Shown here piece by piece: positions 34,662 to 46,695 of a stretch of 64,000 bases of DNA. The notes under the pieces were generated by a model. That model was given only the letters and a program-made list of their open reading frames with translations. It did no database searches and was not told the origin of the DNA. The position numbers and the translations under genes are program-made. Numbering within the stretch: position 1 is the stretch's first letter; each line of letters opens with the position of its first letter. Source of the DNA: Acidimicrobiia bacterium (GTDB lineage: Bacteria > Actinomycetota > Acidimicrobiia > Acidimicrobiales > CAIXPF01); NCBI GenBank assembly GCA_947476745.1, contig CANJRG010000004.1, forward strand, positions 1 to 64,000, in the 5' to 3' direction.

Positions 34662-35198
34662 TCAGCTCAGCGACCGCGACCGCGCCCGTTCGATGAGCCC
34701 CAACACCTCGCCAGTGGCCCGGTCCACGTCATCGTTGACGACCACAACCGCACCGAGTTCCTGGGATCGGCGGGCCTCCGCCTCGGCCTTGTCCAGTCGG
34801 GCGCCAATGATGGGTTCGGGATCGCCACGGTGACGCAGACGGGCCTCTTGGACCGATCTCGACGGTGCCTCGATGAAGATCAGCAAGACCTCGGGGAAGC
34901 GGTTGACCACCTGCGCCGCGCCCTGCACGTCGATCTCGAGCACGAGATCGTGCCCCTCGGGTGGGTCCGGTACCGGGGTTCCGTACAGGTTGCCCAGGAA
35001 CTCGGCGTGCTCCAGGAAACCGCCCTCGGCGATGCGCTGCTCGAAGGCGTCACGAGCAACGAATACGTAGCTGTCTGCGGCCTCACCGGGACGGCGGTCC
35101 CGGGTGGTCCACGAGCGACTCAACCACAACCGCTCGTCGAGCGGCATGAGCTTGGAGACGATGGTTCCCTTTCCCGCGCCACCGGGTCCGGAGATCAC
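34662..35198 (-). CDS. gmk: Guanylate kinase
   Basis: Phosphorylates GMP to GDP. The 178-residue protein has the actinobacterial P-loop SGPGGAGKGT, SRSWTTRDRRPGE (GMP-binding), and EIDVQGAAQV. The first GTG in frame (35198) places the P-loop only three residues from the start and lies 16 bases after the only ribosome-binding site (GAGGGGG). A CTG at 35207 (L-I-V-V-I-SGPGG) has better spacing and gives a more typical N-terminus. The gene follows mihF by 20 bases, as in other actinomycetes. Confidence 0.95.
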   Translation of the reverse strand: MISGPGGAGKGTIVSKLMPLDERLWLSRSWTTRDRRPGEAADSYVFVARDAFEQRIAEGGFLEHAEFLGNLYGTPVPDPPEGHDLVLEIDVQGAAQVVNRFPEVLLIFIEAPSRSVQEARLRHRGDPEPIIGARLDKAEAEARRSQELGAVVVVNDDVDRATGEVLGLIERARSRSLS

Positions 35199-35218
35199 GA
35201 CGATCAGCGTCGGCCCCC

Positions 35219-35542
35219 TCAGGAGGCGGGGCTGAACTCGGCCAGCAGTGCCTTGCGCTGCTGATCGCCCAGGCCCCGCACGCGGCGGGTATCGCTGATG
35301 CCGATCTCCTCCATGGTGCGTCGGGCCTTCACCTTGCCGACACCCGGCAGGGACTCGAGCAAGGCCAGCACCTTGAGCTTGCCGACGATGTCGTCGGTCT
35401 CGGCCTTGACGAAGACATCGGCCAGCGCGACCGACCCCATCTTCAGGCGCTCCTTGAGTTCGGCACGTACGCGTCGGGCCGCCGCGGCCTTTTCGAGCGC
35501 GGCAGCGCGCTGTTCTTCGGACAGGGCGGGGGGATTCGGCAT
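35219..35542 (-). CDS. mihF: Actinobacterial integration host factor (mIHF)
   Basis: Small nucleoid-associated protein that bends and compacts DNA. The 107-residue product has an N-terminal basic helix (AAARRVRAELKERLKMG) and the H2TH-type DNA-binding core SLPGVGKVKARRTMEEIGIS ending in RRVRGLGDQQRKALLAEF. The ATG at 35542 gives the usual length. Its place directly before gmk is an actinobacterial hallmark. The preceding pyrF seen in some relatives is missing; about 130 bases without a gene lie between mihF and pyrD. Confidence 0.95.
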   Translation of the reverse strand: MPNPPALSEEQRAAALEKAAAARRVRAELKERLKMGSVALADVFVKAETDDIVGKLKVLALLESLPGVGKVKARRTMEEIGISDTRRVRGLGDQQRKALLAEFSPAS

Positions 35543-35670
35543 AGCCTCGATGTTACCGGTTCGGCCCGGCACCACCGGTGGATAGGTGCGGCCCGAACAG
35601 GGGTGACGCGGCCACCGATGGTCGGTGGCGTCCGACGCCGCCGAACCGCGGCGGGGTCGGGTTCAGGCGA

Positions 35671-36605
35671 TCAGCGATGGGCCACGCCGACGAGTTCGGC
35701 CAGGTCGACCACGCCGTGATCACGGCACCACTGGGACACCCCCGCAGCCACCCGATGCGCCGCCCGCGGGTCGGCGAACGACGCCGTACCGACCTGCACC
35801 GCGCATGCCCCAGCGAGGAGCAGTTCGACCGCGTCAACCGCATCGGCCACCCCGCCCACCCCGACGATGGGCAGGTCCGGCAGCGCCTGGTGCACGTCGA
35901 AACAAGCCCGCACCGCGACCGGGTGCACCGCCCGACCGGACAACCCGCCACGCTGGGCGCCGAGCACCGGCCGCCGGGTCTCGACGTCGATGGCCATGCC
36001 GACGACGGTGTTGATGAGGGTCACCGCCTCGGCACCACCTCGACGAGCAGCCTGGGCGACCTCGACGATCCGATCGGTGTTGGGGCTTAGCTTCGCCCAC
36101 CGGGGACGGCCACACCCTGCGGTCGCGGCGACCACCGCCTCGGTCATGTCGGGATCGTGGGCGAAGATCCGGTTGCGGTCCTCAAGGTTGGGACAGGACA
36201 CGTTCACCTCGACCGCCACCACCTCGGGCCCGAGGTCGGCGAGCAGCTCGGCGGCACGGGCGAACTCCTCCACCGTACGGCCCCAGATGGACGCCACGAC
36301 GGCGACTCCGCTGGCCCGCAGCGCCGGCAGTTCCTCGTCGCGCCAGAACGACACCCCGCGGCCCTGCAGGCCCACACTGTTCAGCATGCCACCACCGGTC
36401 GGGTGGACCCGCGGTGCGGGGTTCCCCGCCCAGGGTTCAGCGGACAGGGACTTCACCACCAGCGCACCGAGCTCCTGCAACGGGAAGAACGACGCCAGCT
36501 CGGCACCATGTCCCGCGGTACCCGACGCGGTCATCACCGGATGGCGCAGGGTCAGCGATCCCACTGCGGCGGGCATCGCCGACACGACTGCGGCGCCACG
36601 GCGGG

Positions 36606-36609
<4 letters not shown>
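35671..36609 (-). CDS. pyrD: Dihydroorotate dehydrogenase (class 1B type)
   Basis: Oxidises dihydroorotate to orotate with FMN. The 312-residue protein has [25 protein letters not shown], the active-site Cys in [11 protein letters not shown] and [16 protein letters not shown], which fit class 1B. Class 1B enzymes usually work with the iron-sulfur flavoprotein PyrK, but no pyrK lies between carB and pyrD. The GTG at 36609 overlaps the carB stop as GTGA; ATG at 36576 is an alternative. Confidence 0.94.
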
Positions 36610-39930
<3,321 letters not shown>

Positions 39931-39944
<14 letters not shown>

Positions 39945-41070
39945 GGGTTTCCTTCCATTCGTCCATCAGGAGCGCGAACTCGGCGAAGAGGTACCGCGGG
40001 TCGTGGGGCCCGGGCCCGGCTTCGGGGTGGTACTGCACGCTGAAGCACCAGCGGTCACGCCGCCGCAGCCCCCCGACCGTGCGATCGTTGAGGTTGACGT
40101 GGGTGATCTCGACCCCTTCGGGCAGGCTTTCGGGGTCGATGGCGTAGTTGTGGTTGTGCGAGGCGATCTCGATGCCACCGGTATCGGTCCGGCGGATCGG
40201 GTGGTTGCCGCCGTGGTGGCCGAAGGGCAGCTTGAACGTGGTTCCACCGAGGGCCTGGCCCAGTAACTGGTGGCCGAGGCAGATGCCGAAGATCGGCACC
40301 TTGCCCACCAACTCGTCGACCGCGGCCACCGCATAGGGCAACGCCGCCGGATCACCGGGCCCGTTCGAGAGGAAGACGCCGTCGGGGCGCCGTGCCAGTA
40401 CCTCTGCCGCCGGCGTGGTGGCCGGGACGACCTCGACATCGGCGATCTCCGCCAACTGGTCGATGATGGAGGTCTTGATCCCGAAGTCGTAAGCCACAAC
40501 GCGGCGACGGCCGCCACCGCTGCGGTCGGCCGCGCCGGCACGGCGGTAGGCCTTGGTGCAGCTGACCTCACGCACGAAGTCCTGCCCGTCGGTGCCCGCT
40601 GCGGCCCGGGCGGCAGCGAGAAGGTCCTCCACCGGCGCCGTGCCGAACGCCCCGGGCATGGCGCCGCGGTCACGCAGCACCCGGGTCAGTCGACGGGTGT
40701 CGATGCCGGTGATAGCGGGGATCCGGTGCGTATCGAGGAACTCGGCGAGGCTGAGCTCGGACCGCCAGTTCGACGCCCGCCGAGCGAGGTCGCGCACGAT
40801 GATGCCCCGGCAATACGTGCGGGCGGACTCCATGTCGGTGGCGTTCGTGCCGTAATTGCCGATGTGGGGGTAGGTGAAGGTGATGATCTGGCCGGCGTAG
40901 GAGGGATCAGAGATCACCTCCTGATACCCCGACAGCACGGTGTTGAACACCACCTCGCCCACGGCGACGGAGTCGGGCGGTGCCCATCCGGCAGCCTCGC
41001 CCTCGAAGACCGTGCCGTCTGCGAGTACGAGGTGGGCCGCGATGGGATGCGCAGTCGTTGATGGTTCCAT
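39931..41070 (-). CDS. carA: Carbamoyl-phosphate synthase small subunit
   Basis: Glutaminase subunit that passes ammonia to CarB. The 379-residue protein has the small-subunit N-terminal domain ([22 protein letters not shown]) and a class I amidotransferase domain with the nucleophile in [13 protein letters not shown] and the His/Glu pair in [12 protein letters not shown]. It lies 12 bases after pyrC and overlaps carB. Confidence 0.98.
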
Positions 41071-41082
41071 GGTTGGTTCTCC

Positions 41083-42423
41083 TCAGCCCTGCGCGACGGC
41101 GTCGATAACGACCGGCACGCCGCGCACGATGGTGTGACGGACCCGACCCCGCAGGGCACGACCGACGAAGGGGGTCGTGCGACTGCGGCTCGCGCCGCGC
41201 AAGGGGTCGAGGGTCCAGGTTGCGGTGGGATCGATCACGGTGAGGTCCGCCACGGCACCACGCTCGATCAGCCCGGTGGTCGCAGGGTCGACCAGGGCGG
41301 CCGGCTTCCAGGAGAGAGCGCCGATCAGCTCGGCCAAACCAACCGGTACGGCGGAGCGGTCACCGCCCTGACCCACGTCGACGAGGGTCAACTCGGTCAG
41401 GGCCAGCGCCACCAGCCACTCCAGCGACGAGGCACCGGCGGTGGCCTCCCCGAAGGGGACCTCCTTGTCCTCAATCGAATGGGGGGTGTGATCACTGACG
41501 AGGCAGTCGACCTCACCTGCGGCCAGCATGGACTGCACAGCACGTCGATCCGCCTCGGGCCGCAGCGGCGGCCGGAACTTGGTGGCGGGGTCGAACTCGG
41601 CGCACGCCGAGTCGGTGAGCAGGAGATGGTGCAACGCCACCTCGGCGCTGACCCGCAGCCCACGACGGCGTGCCCCGGCGACCATGGCCCACGATGCAGC
41701 CGTACTCAACGTGCGGAAGTGCAGGCGCCCGCCGGTGAGCCGGGCGAGGGCTAGGTCGCGCATGACGACCACCTCCTCCGCCTCCGAGGGGATACCCCCG
41801 ATGCCGAGCAACGAGGACCACACGCCCTCGTGCATCTCGCCACCGGCGGCCAGCGAGGGCTCCTCGGCGAACTGCACGATGACCGCGCCGAGGGCTGCGG
41901 CGTACTCCAGCGCCCGCCGCAGCAGCCGCGCATCAGGGACGCCCCGGCCGTCGTCGGCGAACAGACGTACACCGAGCGACGCCAGCTCGGCCAAGGGGGC
42001 CAGTCGCTCACCCTTGGCCCCCACGGTGATGGTCGCCGCAGGCAGCACCCTGCAGGCTGCGCCGACACCGAGCGCCAAGACCTCTTTCACCATCGCTGCA
42101 GAGTCGACAACGGGATGGGTGTCCGCCCGGGCGACGATGGTGGTGAATCCGCCGAGCGCGGCGGCTCGTGCCGCGCTGTGCACGGTCTCGGTCTCCTCGT
42201 AGCCCGGCTGGCCGACACCGGCGTTCAGGTCGACCAGGCCCGGGGTGATGATGCACCCGCCGGCATCGAGCACCGTGGCCGCGCTCAGGCCCTCCCCGAC
42301 CGCGACGACCGACCCGTCGCTCACCACGACATCCGCGCGGCGACGACCGGAGCGGTCGAGCACCTCCGCGCCGCGGAGCACGAACTCACCGGCAGCGCCC
42401 GACCGTGCCGTCAGTTCACTCAT
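41083..42423 (-). CDS. pyrC: Dihydroorotase homologue without metal ligands (probable PyrC' pseudo-enzyme)
   Basis: The 446-residue protein is a full-length class I dihydroorotase by overall pattern, but key residues are gone. The metal-binding HxH in VDLHxHLREPG reads [11 protein letters not shown] (residues 64-74), so the substrate Arg is lost too. The metal His of the HxEE segment is Phe185 (VIVQFAEEP). The HVST histidine is Thr238 (HFRTLST). The catalytic Asp311 (SDHTPHS) and FADDG remain. It should not bind the zinc centre. In Pseudomonas an inactive PyrC' next to pyrB is needed for aspartate carbamoyltransferase assembly; the same role is inferred here. It overlaps pyrB by 8 bases. A working dihydroorotase must be elsewhere. 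Confidence 0.9.
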   Translation of the reverse strand: MSELTARSGAAGEFVLRGAEVLDRSGRRRADVVVSDGSVVAVGEGLSAATVLDAGGCIITPGLVDLNAGVGQPGYEETETVHSAARAAALGGFTTIVARADTHPVVDSAAMVKEVLALGVGAACRVLPAATITVGAKGERLAPLAELASLGVRLFADDGRGVPDARLLRRALEYAAALGAVIVQFAEEPSLAAGGEMHEGVWSSLLGIGGIPSEAEEVVVMRDLALARLTGGRLHFRTLSTAASWAMVAGARRRGLRVSAEVALHHLLLTDSACAEFDPATKFRPPLRPEADRRAVQSMLAAGEVDCLVSDHTPHSIEDKEVPFGEATAGASSLEWLVALALTELTLVDVGQGGDRSAVPVGLAELIGALSWKPAALVDPATTGLIERGAVADLTVIDPTATWTLDPLRGASRSRTTPFVGRALRGRVRHTIVRGVPVVIDAVAQG

Positions 42424-43369
42424 GCCCGACACGCTCCGAACCCTCGTCCGAGGCGGAGCCCTCGCCGCCGGCCAGCAGCTTGAACAGCACCGCCATGCGC
42501 ACCGAGACCCCGTTGGCCACCTGGTCGAGCACCAGGCACCGCTCGAGGTCGGCGACCTCCGGGGCGATCTCCACCCCACGGTTCATCGGGCCCGGATGCA
42601 GCACGACGGCCCGATCGGCCAGCCGGTCGGCCCGGGCGATGGTCAGACCGTACCGAGCCGTATATTCTCGCAGGGTCGGCACCAGCGCCTCGTTCTGCCG
42701 TTCGAGCTGCATGCGGAGCAGGTACACCACGTCCACCGTGCCGAGCACTGCATCGAGGTCCTCGCTCATCTGCACCGGCCAGCCCTCCAGGCTCGGCGGG
42801 AGCAGCGTGCGGGGGGCGACGAGTACCACCTCGGCCCCCAGCGCGGTGAACGCCCAGACGTTCGAGCGCGCCACCCGCGAGTGCTTGATGTCGCCGACGA
42901 TGGCAATGCGGAGCCCGTCGAGCGAGCCGAACCGCTGCCGCAGGGTGAACGCATCGAGCAGCGCCTGGGTGGGGTGCTCGTGCCAGCCGTCGCCGGCGTT
43001 GAGTACCGAGCAGTCCAACCACCGGGCCAGCTGCCACGGTGCCCCCGAGCTGGCGTGGCGAACCACCACCGCGTCGATGCGCATCGCCTCCAGCGTCAGC
43101 GCCGTGTCACGCAGCGTCTCGCCTTTCTTCACCGACGAGGAGCTCACCGAGAAGCTCAGCGTGTCCGCCGACAGGCGCTTGGCCGCGGTCTCGAAGCTCA
43201 AACGGGTTCTCGTCGAGTCCTCGAAGAACAGCGTCGCCACCGTCTTGCCCCGCAACGCTGGCACCTTCGGGATCGGCCTGGCGTTGACCTCGGCGAACGA
43301 GTCGGCGAGGACCAGCAGCTCCTCGATCGACTCGCGGCTCATCCCCGCGATACCGAGCAGGTGCTTCAC
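42416..43369 (-). CDS. pyrB: Aspartate carbamoyltransferase catalytic subunit
   Basis: Commits carbamoyl phosphate to pyrimidines. The 317-residue protein has the phosphate-binding [25 protein letters not shown] (loop Lys), HASSGAPW and the aspartate site [11 protein letters not shown]. There is no pyrI. It lies between pyrR (ATGA-type overlap at 43366-43369) and the metal-less pyrC homologue, with which it may form a complex. Confidence 0.97.
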   Translation of the reverse strand: MKHLLGIAGMSRESIEELLVLADSFAEVNARPIPKVPALRGKTVATLFFEDSTRTRLSFETAAKRLSADTLSFSVSSSSVKKGETLRDTALTLEAMRIDAVVVRHASSGAPWQLARWLDCSVLNAGDGWHEHPTQALLDAFTLRQRFGSLDGLRIAIVGDIKHSRVARSNVWAFTALGAEVVLVAPRTLLPPSLEGWPVQMSEDLDAVLGTVDVVYLLRMQLERQNEALVPTLREYTARYGLTIARADRLADRAVVLHPGPMNRGVEIAPEVADLERCLVLDQVANGVSVRMAVLFKLLAGGEGSASDEGSERVGHE

Positions 43370-43989
43370 GACTCCCCCGTTTCGGGAGTCACCGAAGCGT
43401 CAGTGTCGCCGGCGGCGAACCGGCGCACGATCTCGACACCGTCGAGGCCCACCTTGACGTCCTCGTCGCGTCGGGTGGGCAGGTTCTTGCCCACGAAGTC
43501 GGGACGGATCGGCAGCTCCCGATGGCCCCGGTCGACCAGCACCGCCAGCTGCACGGCGCTGGGCCGGCCGTGGTCGTTGAGCGCATCGAGCGCCGCCCGC
43601 ACGGTCCGACCGGTGAACAACACGTCATCGACGAGCACGACGATGCGGTCGGTGAGGTCACCGGGGATGTCGGTCACCGCATGGGGCAGGACCCGGCGCA
43701 GCGACAGATCGTCCCGGTAGAAGGACACGTCGAGACGCCCGACCGGCGGCGCTGCAGGCTCGAATTCGCTGAGGACCGCGGCCAACTGCTCGGCCAGTGG
43801 AACTCCGCCGGTGACCAACCCGACCAGCACGACCCCGTCGAGGCCGTGATTCCGCTCGGTGATCTCGTGCGCCATGCGGCGCAACGCCCGGGCGACGTCA
43901 CCGGCTTCCATGACCCGGGTCCGGGCAGAAAAAACGCCCCCATCGGGGGGCGTAGACGTACGAGAGGACGATTCTGGCGCGGCAGCCAT
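43366..43989 (-). CDS. pyrR: PyrR regulator / uracil phosphoribosyltransferase
   Basis: UMP-sensing RNA-binding attenuation protein with some uracil phosphoribosyltransferase activity. The 207-residue frame has the PRPP loop [13 protein letters not shown] and [18 protein letters not shown]. The ATG at 43989 has AGGAGC in front, but codons 13-21 then contain a perfect intrinsic terminator. The ATG at 43911 ([17 protein letters not shown], 181 residues) matches the usual start of the family's fold but lacks a ribosome-binding site. I report the longer frame. It is the first gene of the pyr operon, under its own leader. Confidence 0.93.
   Translation of the reverse strand: MAAAPESSSRTSTPPDGGVFSARTRVMEAGDVARALRRMAHEITERNHGLDGVVLVGLVTGGVPLAEQLAAVLSEFEPAAPPVGRLDVSFYRDDLSLRRVLPHAVTDIPGDLTDRIVVLVDDVLFTGRTVRAALDALNDHGRPSAVQLAVLVDRGHRELPIRPDFVGKNLPTRRDEDVKVGLDGVEIVRRFAAGDTDASVTPETGES
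43929..43952 (-). terminator. Intrinsic terminator inside the 5' end of pyrR
   Basis: On the minus strand CGCCCCC-CGAT-GGGGGCG makes a perfect 7-bp G/C stem, followed at once by six T residues. It is the clearest intrinsic terminator in the window. It lies 55 bases past the PyrR-binding loop, as expected for pyr attenuation. Confidence 0.75.
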
Positions 43990-44006
43990 GATGCTCCTGT
44001 CCGTTC

Positions 44007-44021
44007 GGGCCTCACGGGACC
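44007..44021 (-). promoter_or_regulatory. PyrR-binding loop in the pyr leader
   Basis: The transcript reads GGUCCCGUGAGGCCC. It matches the PyrR consensus ARUCCNGNGAGGYU with the A-U pair replaced by G-C, a pairing-preserving change. Flanking CGGG/CCCG and CCGU/ACGG can extend the stem. It lies 17 bases before the 43989 ATG and next to its ribosome-binding site. Confidence 0.7.
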
Positions 44022-44093
44022 CGCTTCACGGTCAGGTCGGCACCTTAGCAGGATGGCACCGCCCGGCGGGCTCGCCGGCCCGCTTGTTCCAAC

Positions 44094-44516
44094 TCAGCGC
44101 GACGAAGGATCACGCCCGGGGCGCACCTCGGCGGAGATCGACGCCAGCACCCCGTTCACGAAGCGACCCGAGTTGTCGGTGGAGAAGCGCTTGGCCAGCT
44201 CCACCGCCTCCGAGATGATCGCCGCCGTCGGCACATCGGTCCGTTCGGTGAGCTCGAACGCGGCCATGCGCAATACGGTCAGGTCCAGCAGGGGCATGCG
44301 CTCGAGGCGCCAGCCCCGGGCGAAACGGCCGATGAGTACATCCAGCTCGTCCCGGTTGGTCTCCACGCCGCGCACGACCTCCGCGGCGAAGGGGTCCGCG
44401 GGAACGGGCAGAGCGGCGAGCACCTCCTCGATGGGCAGGCTCTTGGTCGCGGCTTCGTACAACAGCCCCAGCGCCCGCTCACGGGCTGCACGACGTCCTC
44501 CGGCAGCGACGCTCAT
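44094..44516 (-). CDS. nusB: Transcription antitermination factor NusB
   Basis: Binds boxA RNA with S10 for antitermination of rRNA transcription. The 140-residue all-helical protein has RRAARERALGLLYEA, WRLERMPLLDLTVLRMAAFEL and SEAVELAKRFSTDNSGRFVNGVL. It overlaps the efp stop as ATGA. It is followed by the pyr leader, about 100 bases without a gene. Confidence 0.96.
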   Translation of the reverse strand: MSVAAGGRRAARERALGLLYEAATKSLPIEEVLAALPVPADPFAAEVVRGVETNRDELDVLIGRFARGWRLERMPLLDLTVLRMAAFELTERTDVPTAAIISEAVELAKRFSTDNSGRFVNGVLASISAEVRPGRDPSSR

Positions 44517-45076
44517 GCGCGGGTGAGGTACTCCCCGCTCCGGGTGTCCACCTTCACCCGGTCACCGGGGTTGACGAACAGCGGGACCTGGATGACCAGC
44601 CCGGTCTCCAGCGTGGCCGGCTTGCGCGCCCCGGAGACCCGGTCACCCTGGATACCCGGTTCGGTCTCGGCGATGTTCAGCTCGACTGCGGCAGGTAGTT
44701 CGACCCCGACGATCTCGTCCTCGAACATCACCAGGATCACCGTCGAGCTCTCGACGATGTAGTTGACAGCCTCGCCGAGGGCGTTGGGGCCCACGTTCAT
44801 CTGGTCGTAGCTGCTGTTGTCCATGAAGACGTAGTCCGCGCCGTCGCGATAGAGGAACTGCATCTCTCGCTTGTTCAGCACCGCCCGGTCGAACCGCTCC
44901 CCGGCCCGGAACGTCCGGTCGACGACCTGGCCGGTGCGGATGTTCTTCAACGTGGTGCGCACGAACGCGCCGCCCTTGCCGGGCTTGACGTGCTGGAACT
45001 CGACGACGTTGTAGAGGCCCTCATCGAGGTTCAGGGTCATCCCGTTGCGCAGGTCGCTAGTGGAGATCATCGCCAT
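44513..45076 (-). CDS. efp: Elongation factor P
   Basis: Relieves ribosome stalling at polyproline. The 187-residue, three-domain protein has the loop [11 protein letters not shown] with Lys34 at the functional tip, and YLTRA near the end. Some proteins here are Pro-rich (e.g. the PATAN protein with seven consecutive prolines), which would be clients. The ATG has an AGGACGAGGACC site in front. It is coupled to nusB. Confidence 0.97.
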   Translation of the reverse strand: MAMISTSDLRNGMTLNLDEGLYNVVEFQHVKPGKGGAFVRTTLKNIRTGQVVDRTFRAGERFDRAVLNKREMQFLYRDGADYVFMDNSSYDQMNVGPNALGEAVNYIVESSTVILVMFEDEIVGVELPAAVELNIAETEPGIQGDRVSGARKPATLETGLVIQVPLFVNPGDRVKVDTRSGEYLTRA

Positions 45077-45142
45077 GGTGGTCCTCGTCCTTTCCCGGGC
45101 GGCCGCTGGTCGGGGCGGCCCCGCCCGGACATTGCGTACCGA

Positions 45143-46255
45143 TCAGACTTCGAGCGCTTTCGGAAAGAGGGTGAGGCTACGACATCCGCTCTCGCCGACG
45201 ACAACCGTGTCCTCCACCCGCACCCCGCCGAGCCCGGGGAGGTACACGCCCGGCTCGATGGTCACCACGTAGTCCCGCTCCAGCGTCCCGGGGGTGGCCC
45301 GAGACAGGATCGGGTACTCGTGCACGGCAAGACCGATGCCGTGGCCCGTGCCGTGATCGAACTGTTCCGCCCACCCGGCCTCGCCGATGACGCCGCGAGC
45401 CAGGGCGTCGATCTCCTTGGTGGCCACCCCGGCTCGCACCCCCGCCCGGGCGGTCTCGTGTGCGGCCAGGACGACCTCGAAGAGGCGTCGCTGCTGCGCA
45501 GACGGCGGGCCGACGCAGACCGTGCGGGTCATGTCGGAGTGGTAGCCGCCGAGCTTCGCTCCGAAATCGAGCACGACCAGATCGCCGCGTTCGATGCGAC
45601 GTGCGGACGGACGGGCGTGCGGACGGGCTCCGTTGGGACCGCTGGCGACGATGGTGTCGAAGGACGGCCCGTCCGCCCCCATCCGACGCATCGCCGCCTC
45701 CAACGTCAGGGCGAAGTCCCGCTCGGTCGGACGCCCGTGCAGCCGGCCGATGGTCTGGACCAGCGCCGCATCGGCGATCTCGGCCGCCCGTTCGATCCGT
45801 TCGATCTCGCCCGCGTCCTTCACTGCCCGCAGCAGTTCGACCACGTTGGTCAACGGCACCAGGTCGCTGCCGACGAAGCGCGCGGCATAACGCCGTTGCG
45901 CCGCCCAGGTGATCGTCGTGGCCTCGAGCCCGACCCTGGCCCGCCCGGCCACCGCGGCCGCCAACGCCCCGTCGAAGTCGAGGCTCTCGATCGTCAGCTC
46001 GAGCAGTCCGGCGACACCGGCCTCGTCCAACTCGATGGCCGCCTGCTCCCGGTAGCGGCCGTCGGTCACCAGCCGGGCATCCTCGGCGGTGACCACCAGG
46101 ACCCCGTTCGACCCGCTGAACCCGCTCAGGTAGCGCACGTTGAGCAGGTTGGTCACCACGAAGGCGTCCACACCGTGGGTACCGAACGCCCGCTGCAACG
46201 CCGCCAGCCGGCCGGCGTGGTCCATGACGGCCGGAGCAAGCCCCGTGGCGGTCAC
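45143..46255 (-). CDS. Xaa-Pro aminopeptidase / dipeptidase (M24B)
   Basis: Dinuclear metallopeptidase that cleaves next to proline. The 370-residue protein has an N-terminal creatinase-like domain (1-130) and a pita-bread domain with the five ligands: Asp in [11 protein letters not shown] and YHSDMTR, His in HGTGHGIG, Glu in [10 protein letters not shown] and RVEDTVV. Whether it prefers dipeptides (PepQ) or longer peptides (PepP) is not decided. GTG overlaps the aroQ stop as GTGA. Its place before efp is common. Confidence 0.92.
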   Translation of the reverse strand: MTATGLAPAVMDHAGRLAALQRAFGTHGVDAFVVTNLLNVRYLSGFSGSNGVLVVTAEDARLVTDGRYREQAAIELDEAGVAGLLELTIESLDFDGALAAAVAGRARVGLEATTITWAAQRRYAARFVGSDLVPLTNVVELLRAVKDAGEIERIERAAEIADAALVQTIGRLHGRPTERDFALTLEAAMRRMGADGPSFDTIVASGPNGARPHARPSARRIERGDLVVLDFGAKLGGYHSDMTRTVCVGPPSAQQRRLFEVVLAAHETARAGVRAGVATKEIDALARGVIGEAGWAEQFDHGTGHGIGLAVHEYPILSRATPGTLERDYVVTIEPGVYLPGLGGVRVEDTVVVGESGCRSLTLFPKALEV

Positions 46256-46695
46256 GACCGCCGTCCGAACAGCTCGAGCAGCGCCGATCCGGCCAGGCGG
46301 TAACCGGCCCCGCCGAGCCCACAGATCATCGCTGTTGCCACCGGCGCCACCACCGACGTGTGCCGCCAGGCCTCACGGCGCTGCGGGTTGGACAGGTGCA
46401 GCTCCACGATCGGGCCCTCGAACGCCGCTAGTGCGTCGTGCAGTGCCCACGAGTAGTGCGTGAAGGCCCCCGGGTTGATGACGATGGCATCGGCGCGGCC
46501 CCGGGCCCGGTGCACCGCCTCGACCACCACGCCCTCGTGATTGGACTGGACGTGCTCGAGCTCGATCCCGGCCGGTTCGAGGACCGAGCGCAAGGCCGCC
46601 ACGTGGTCCTCGAGCGTGGCTGTGCCGTACACCGTCGGTTCCCGGGTGCCGAGCAGGTTCAGGTTGGGACCCGACAACACCACCACCAGGGTCAT
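46252..46695 (-). CDS. aroQ: 3-dehydroquinate dehydratase, type II
   Basis: Third shikimate-pathway step. The 147-residue dodecameric-type enzyme has LSGPNLNLLGTREP, the catalytic Tyr at VYG, QSNHEGVVVE, NPGAFTHYSWAL and ELHLSNPQRREAWRHTS. It overlaps the aroKB stop as ATGA and couples to the peptidase gene downstream. Confidence 0.97.
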   Translation of the reverse strand: MTLVVVLSGPNLNLLGTREPTVYGTATLEDHVAALRSVLEPAGIELEHVQSNHEGVVVEAVHRARGRADAIVINPGAFTHYSWALHDALAAFEGPIVELHLSNPQRREAWRHTSVVAPVATAMICGLGGAGYRLAGSALLELFGRRS

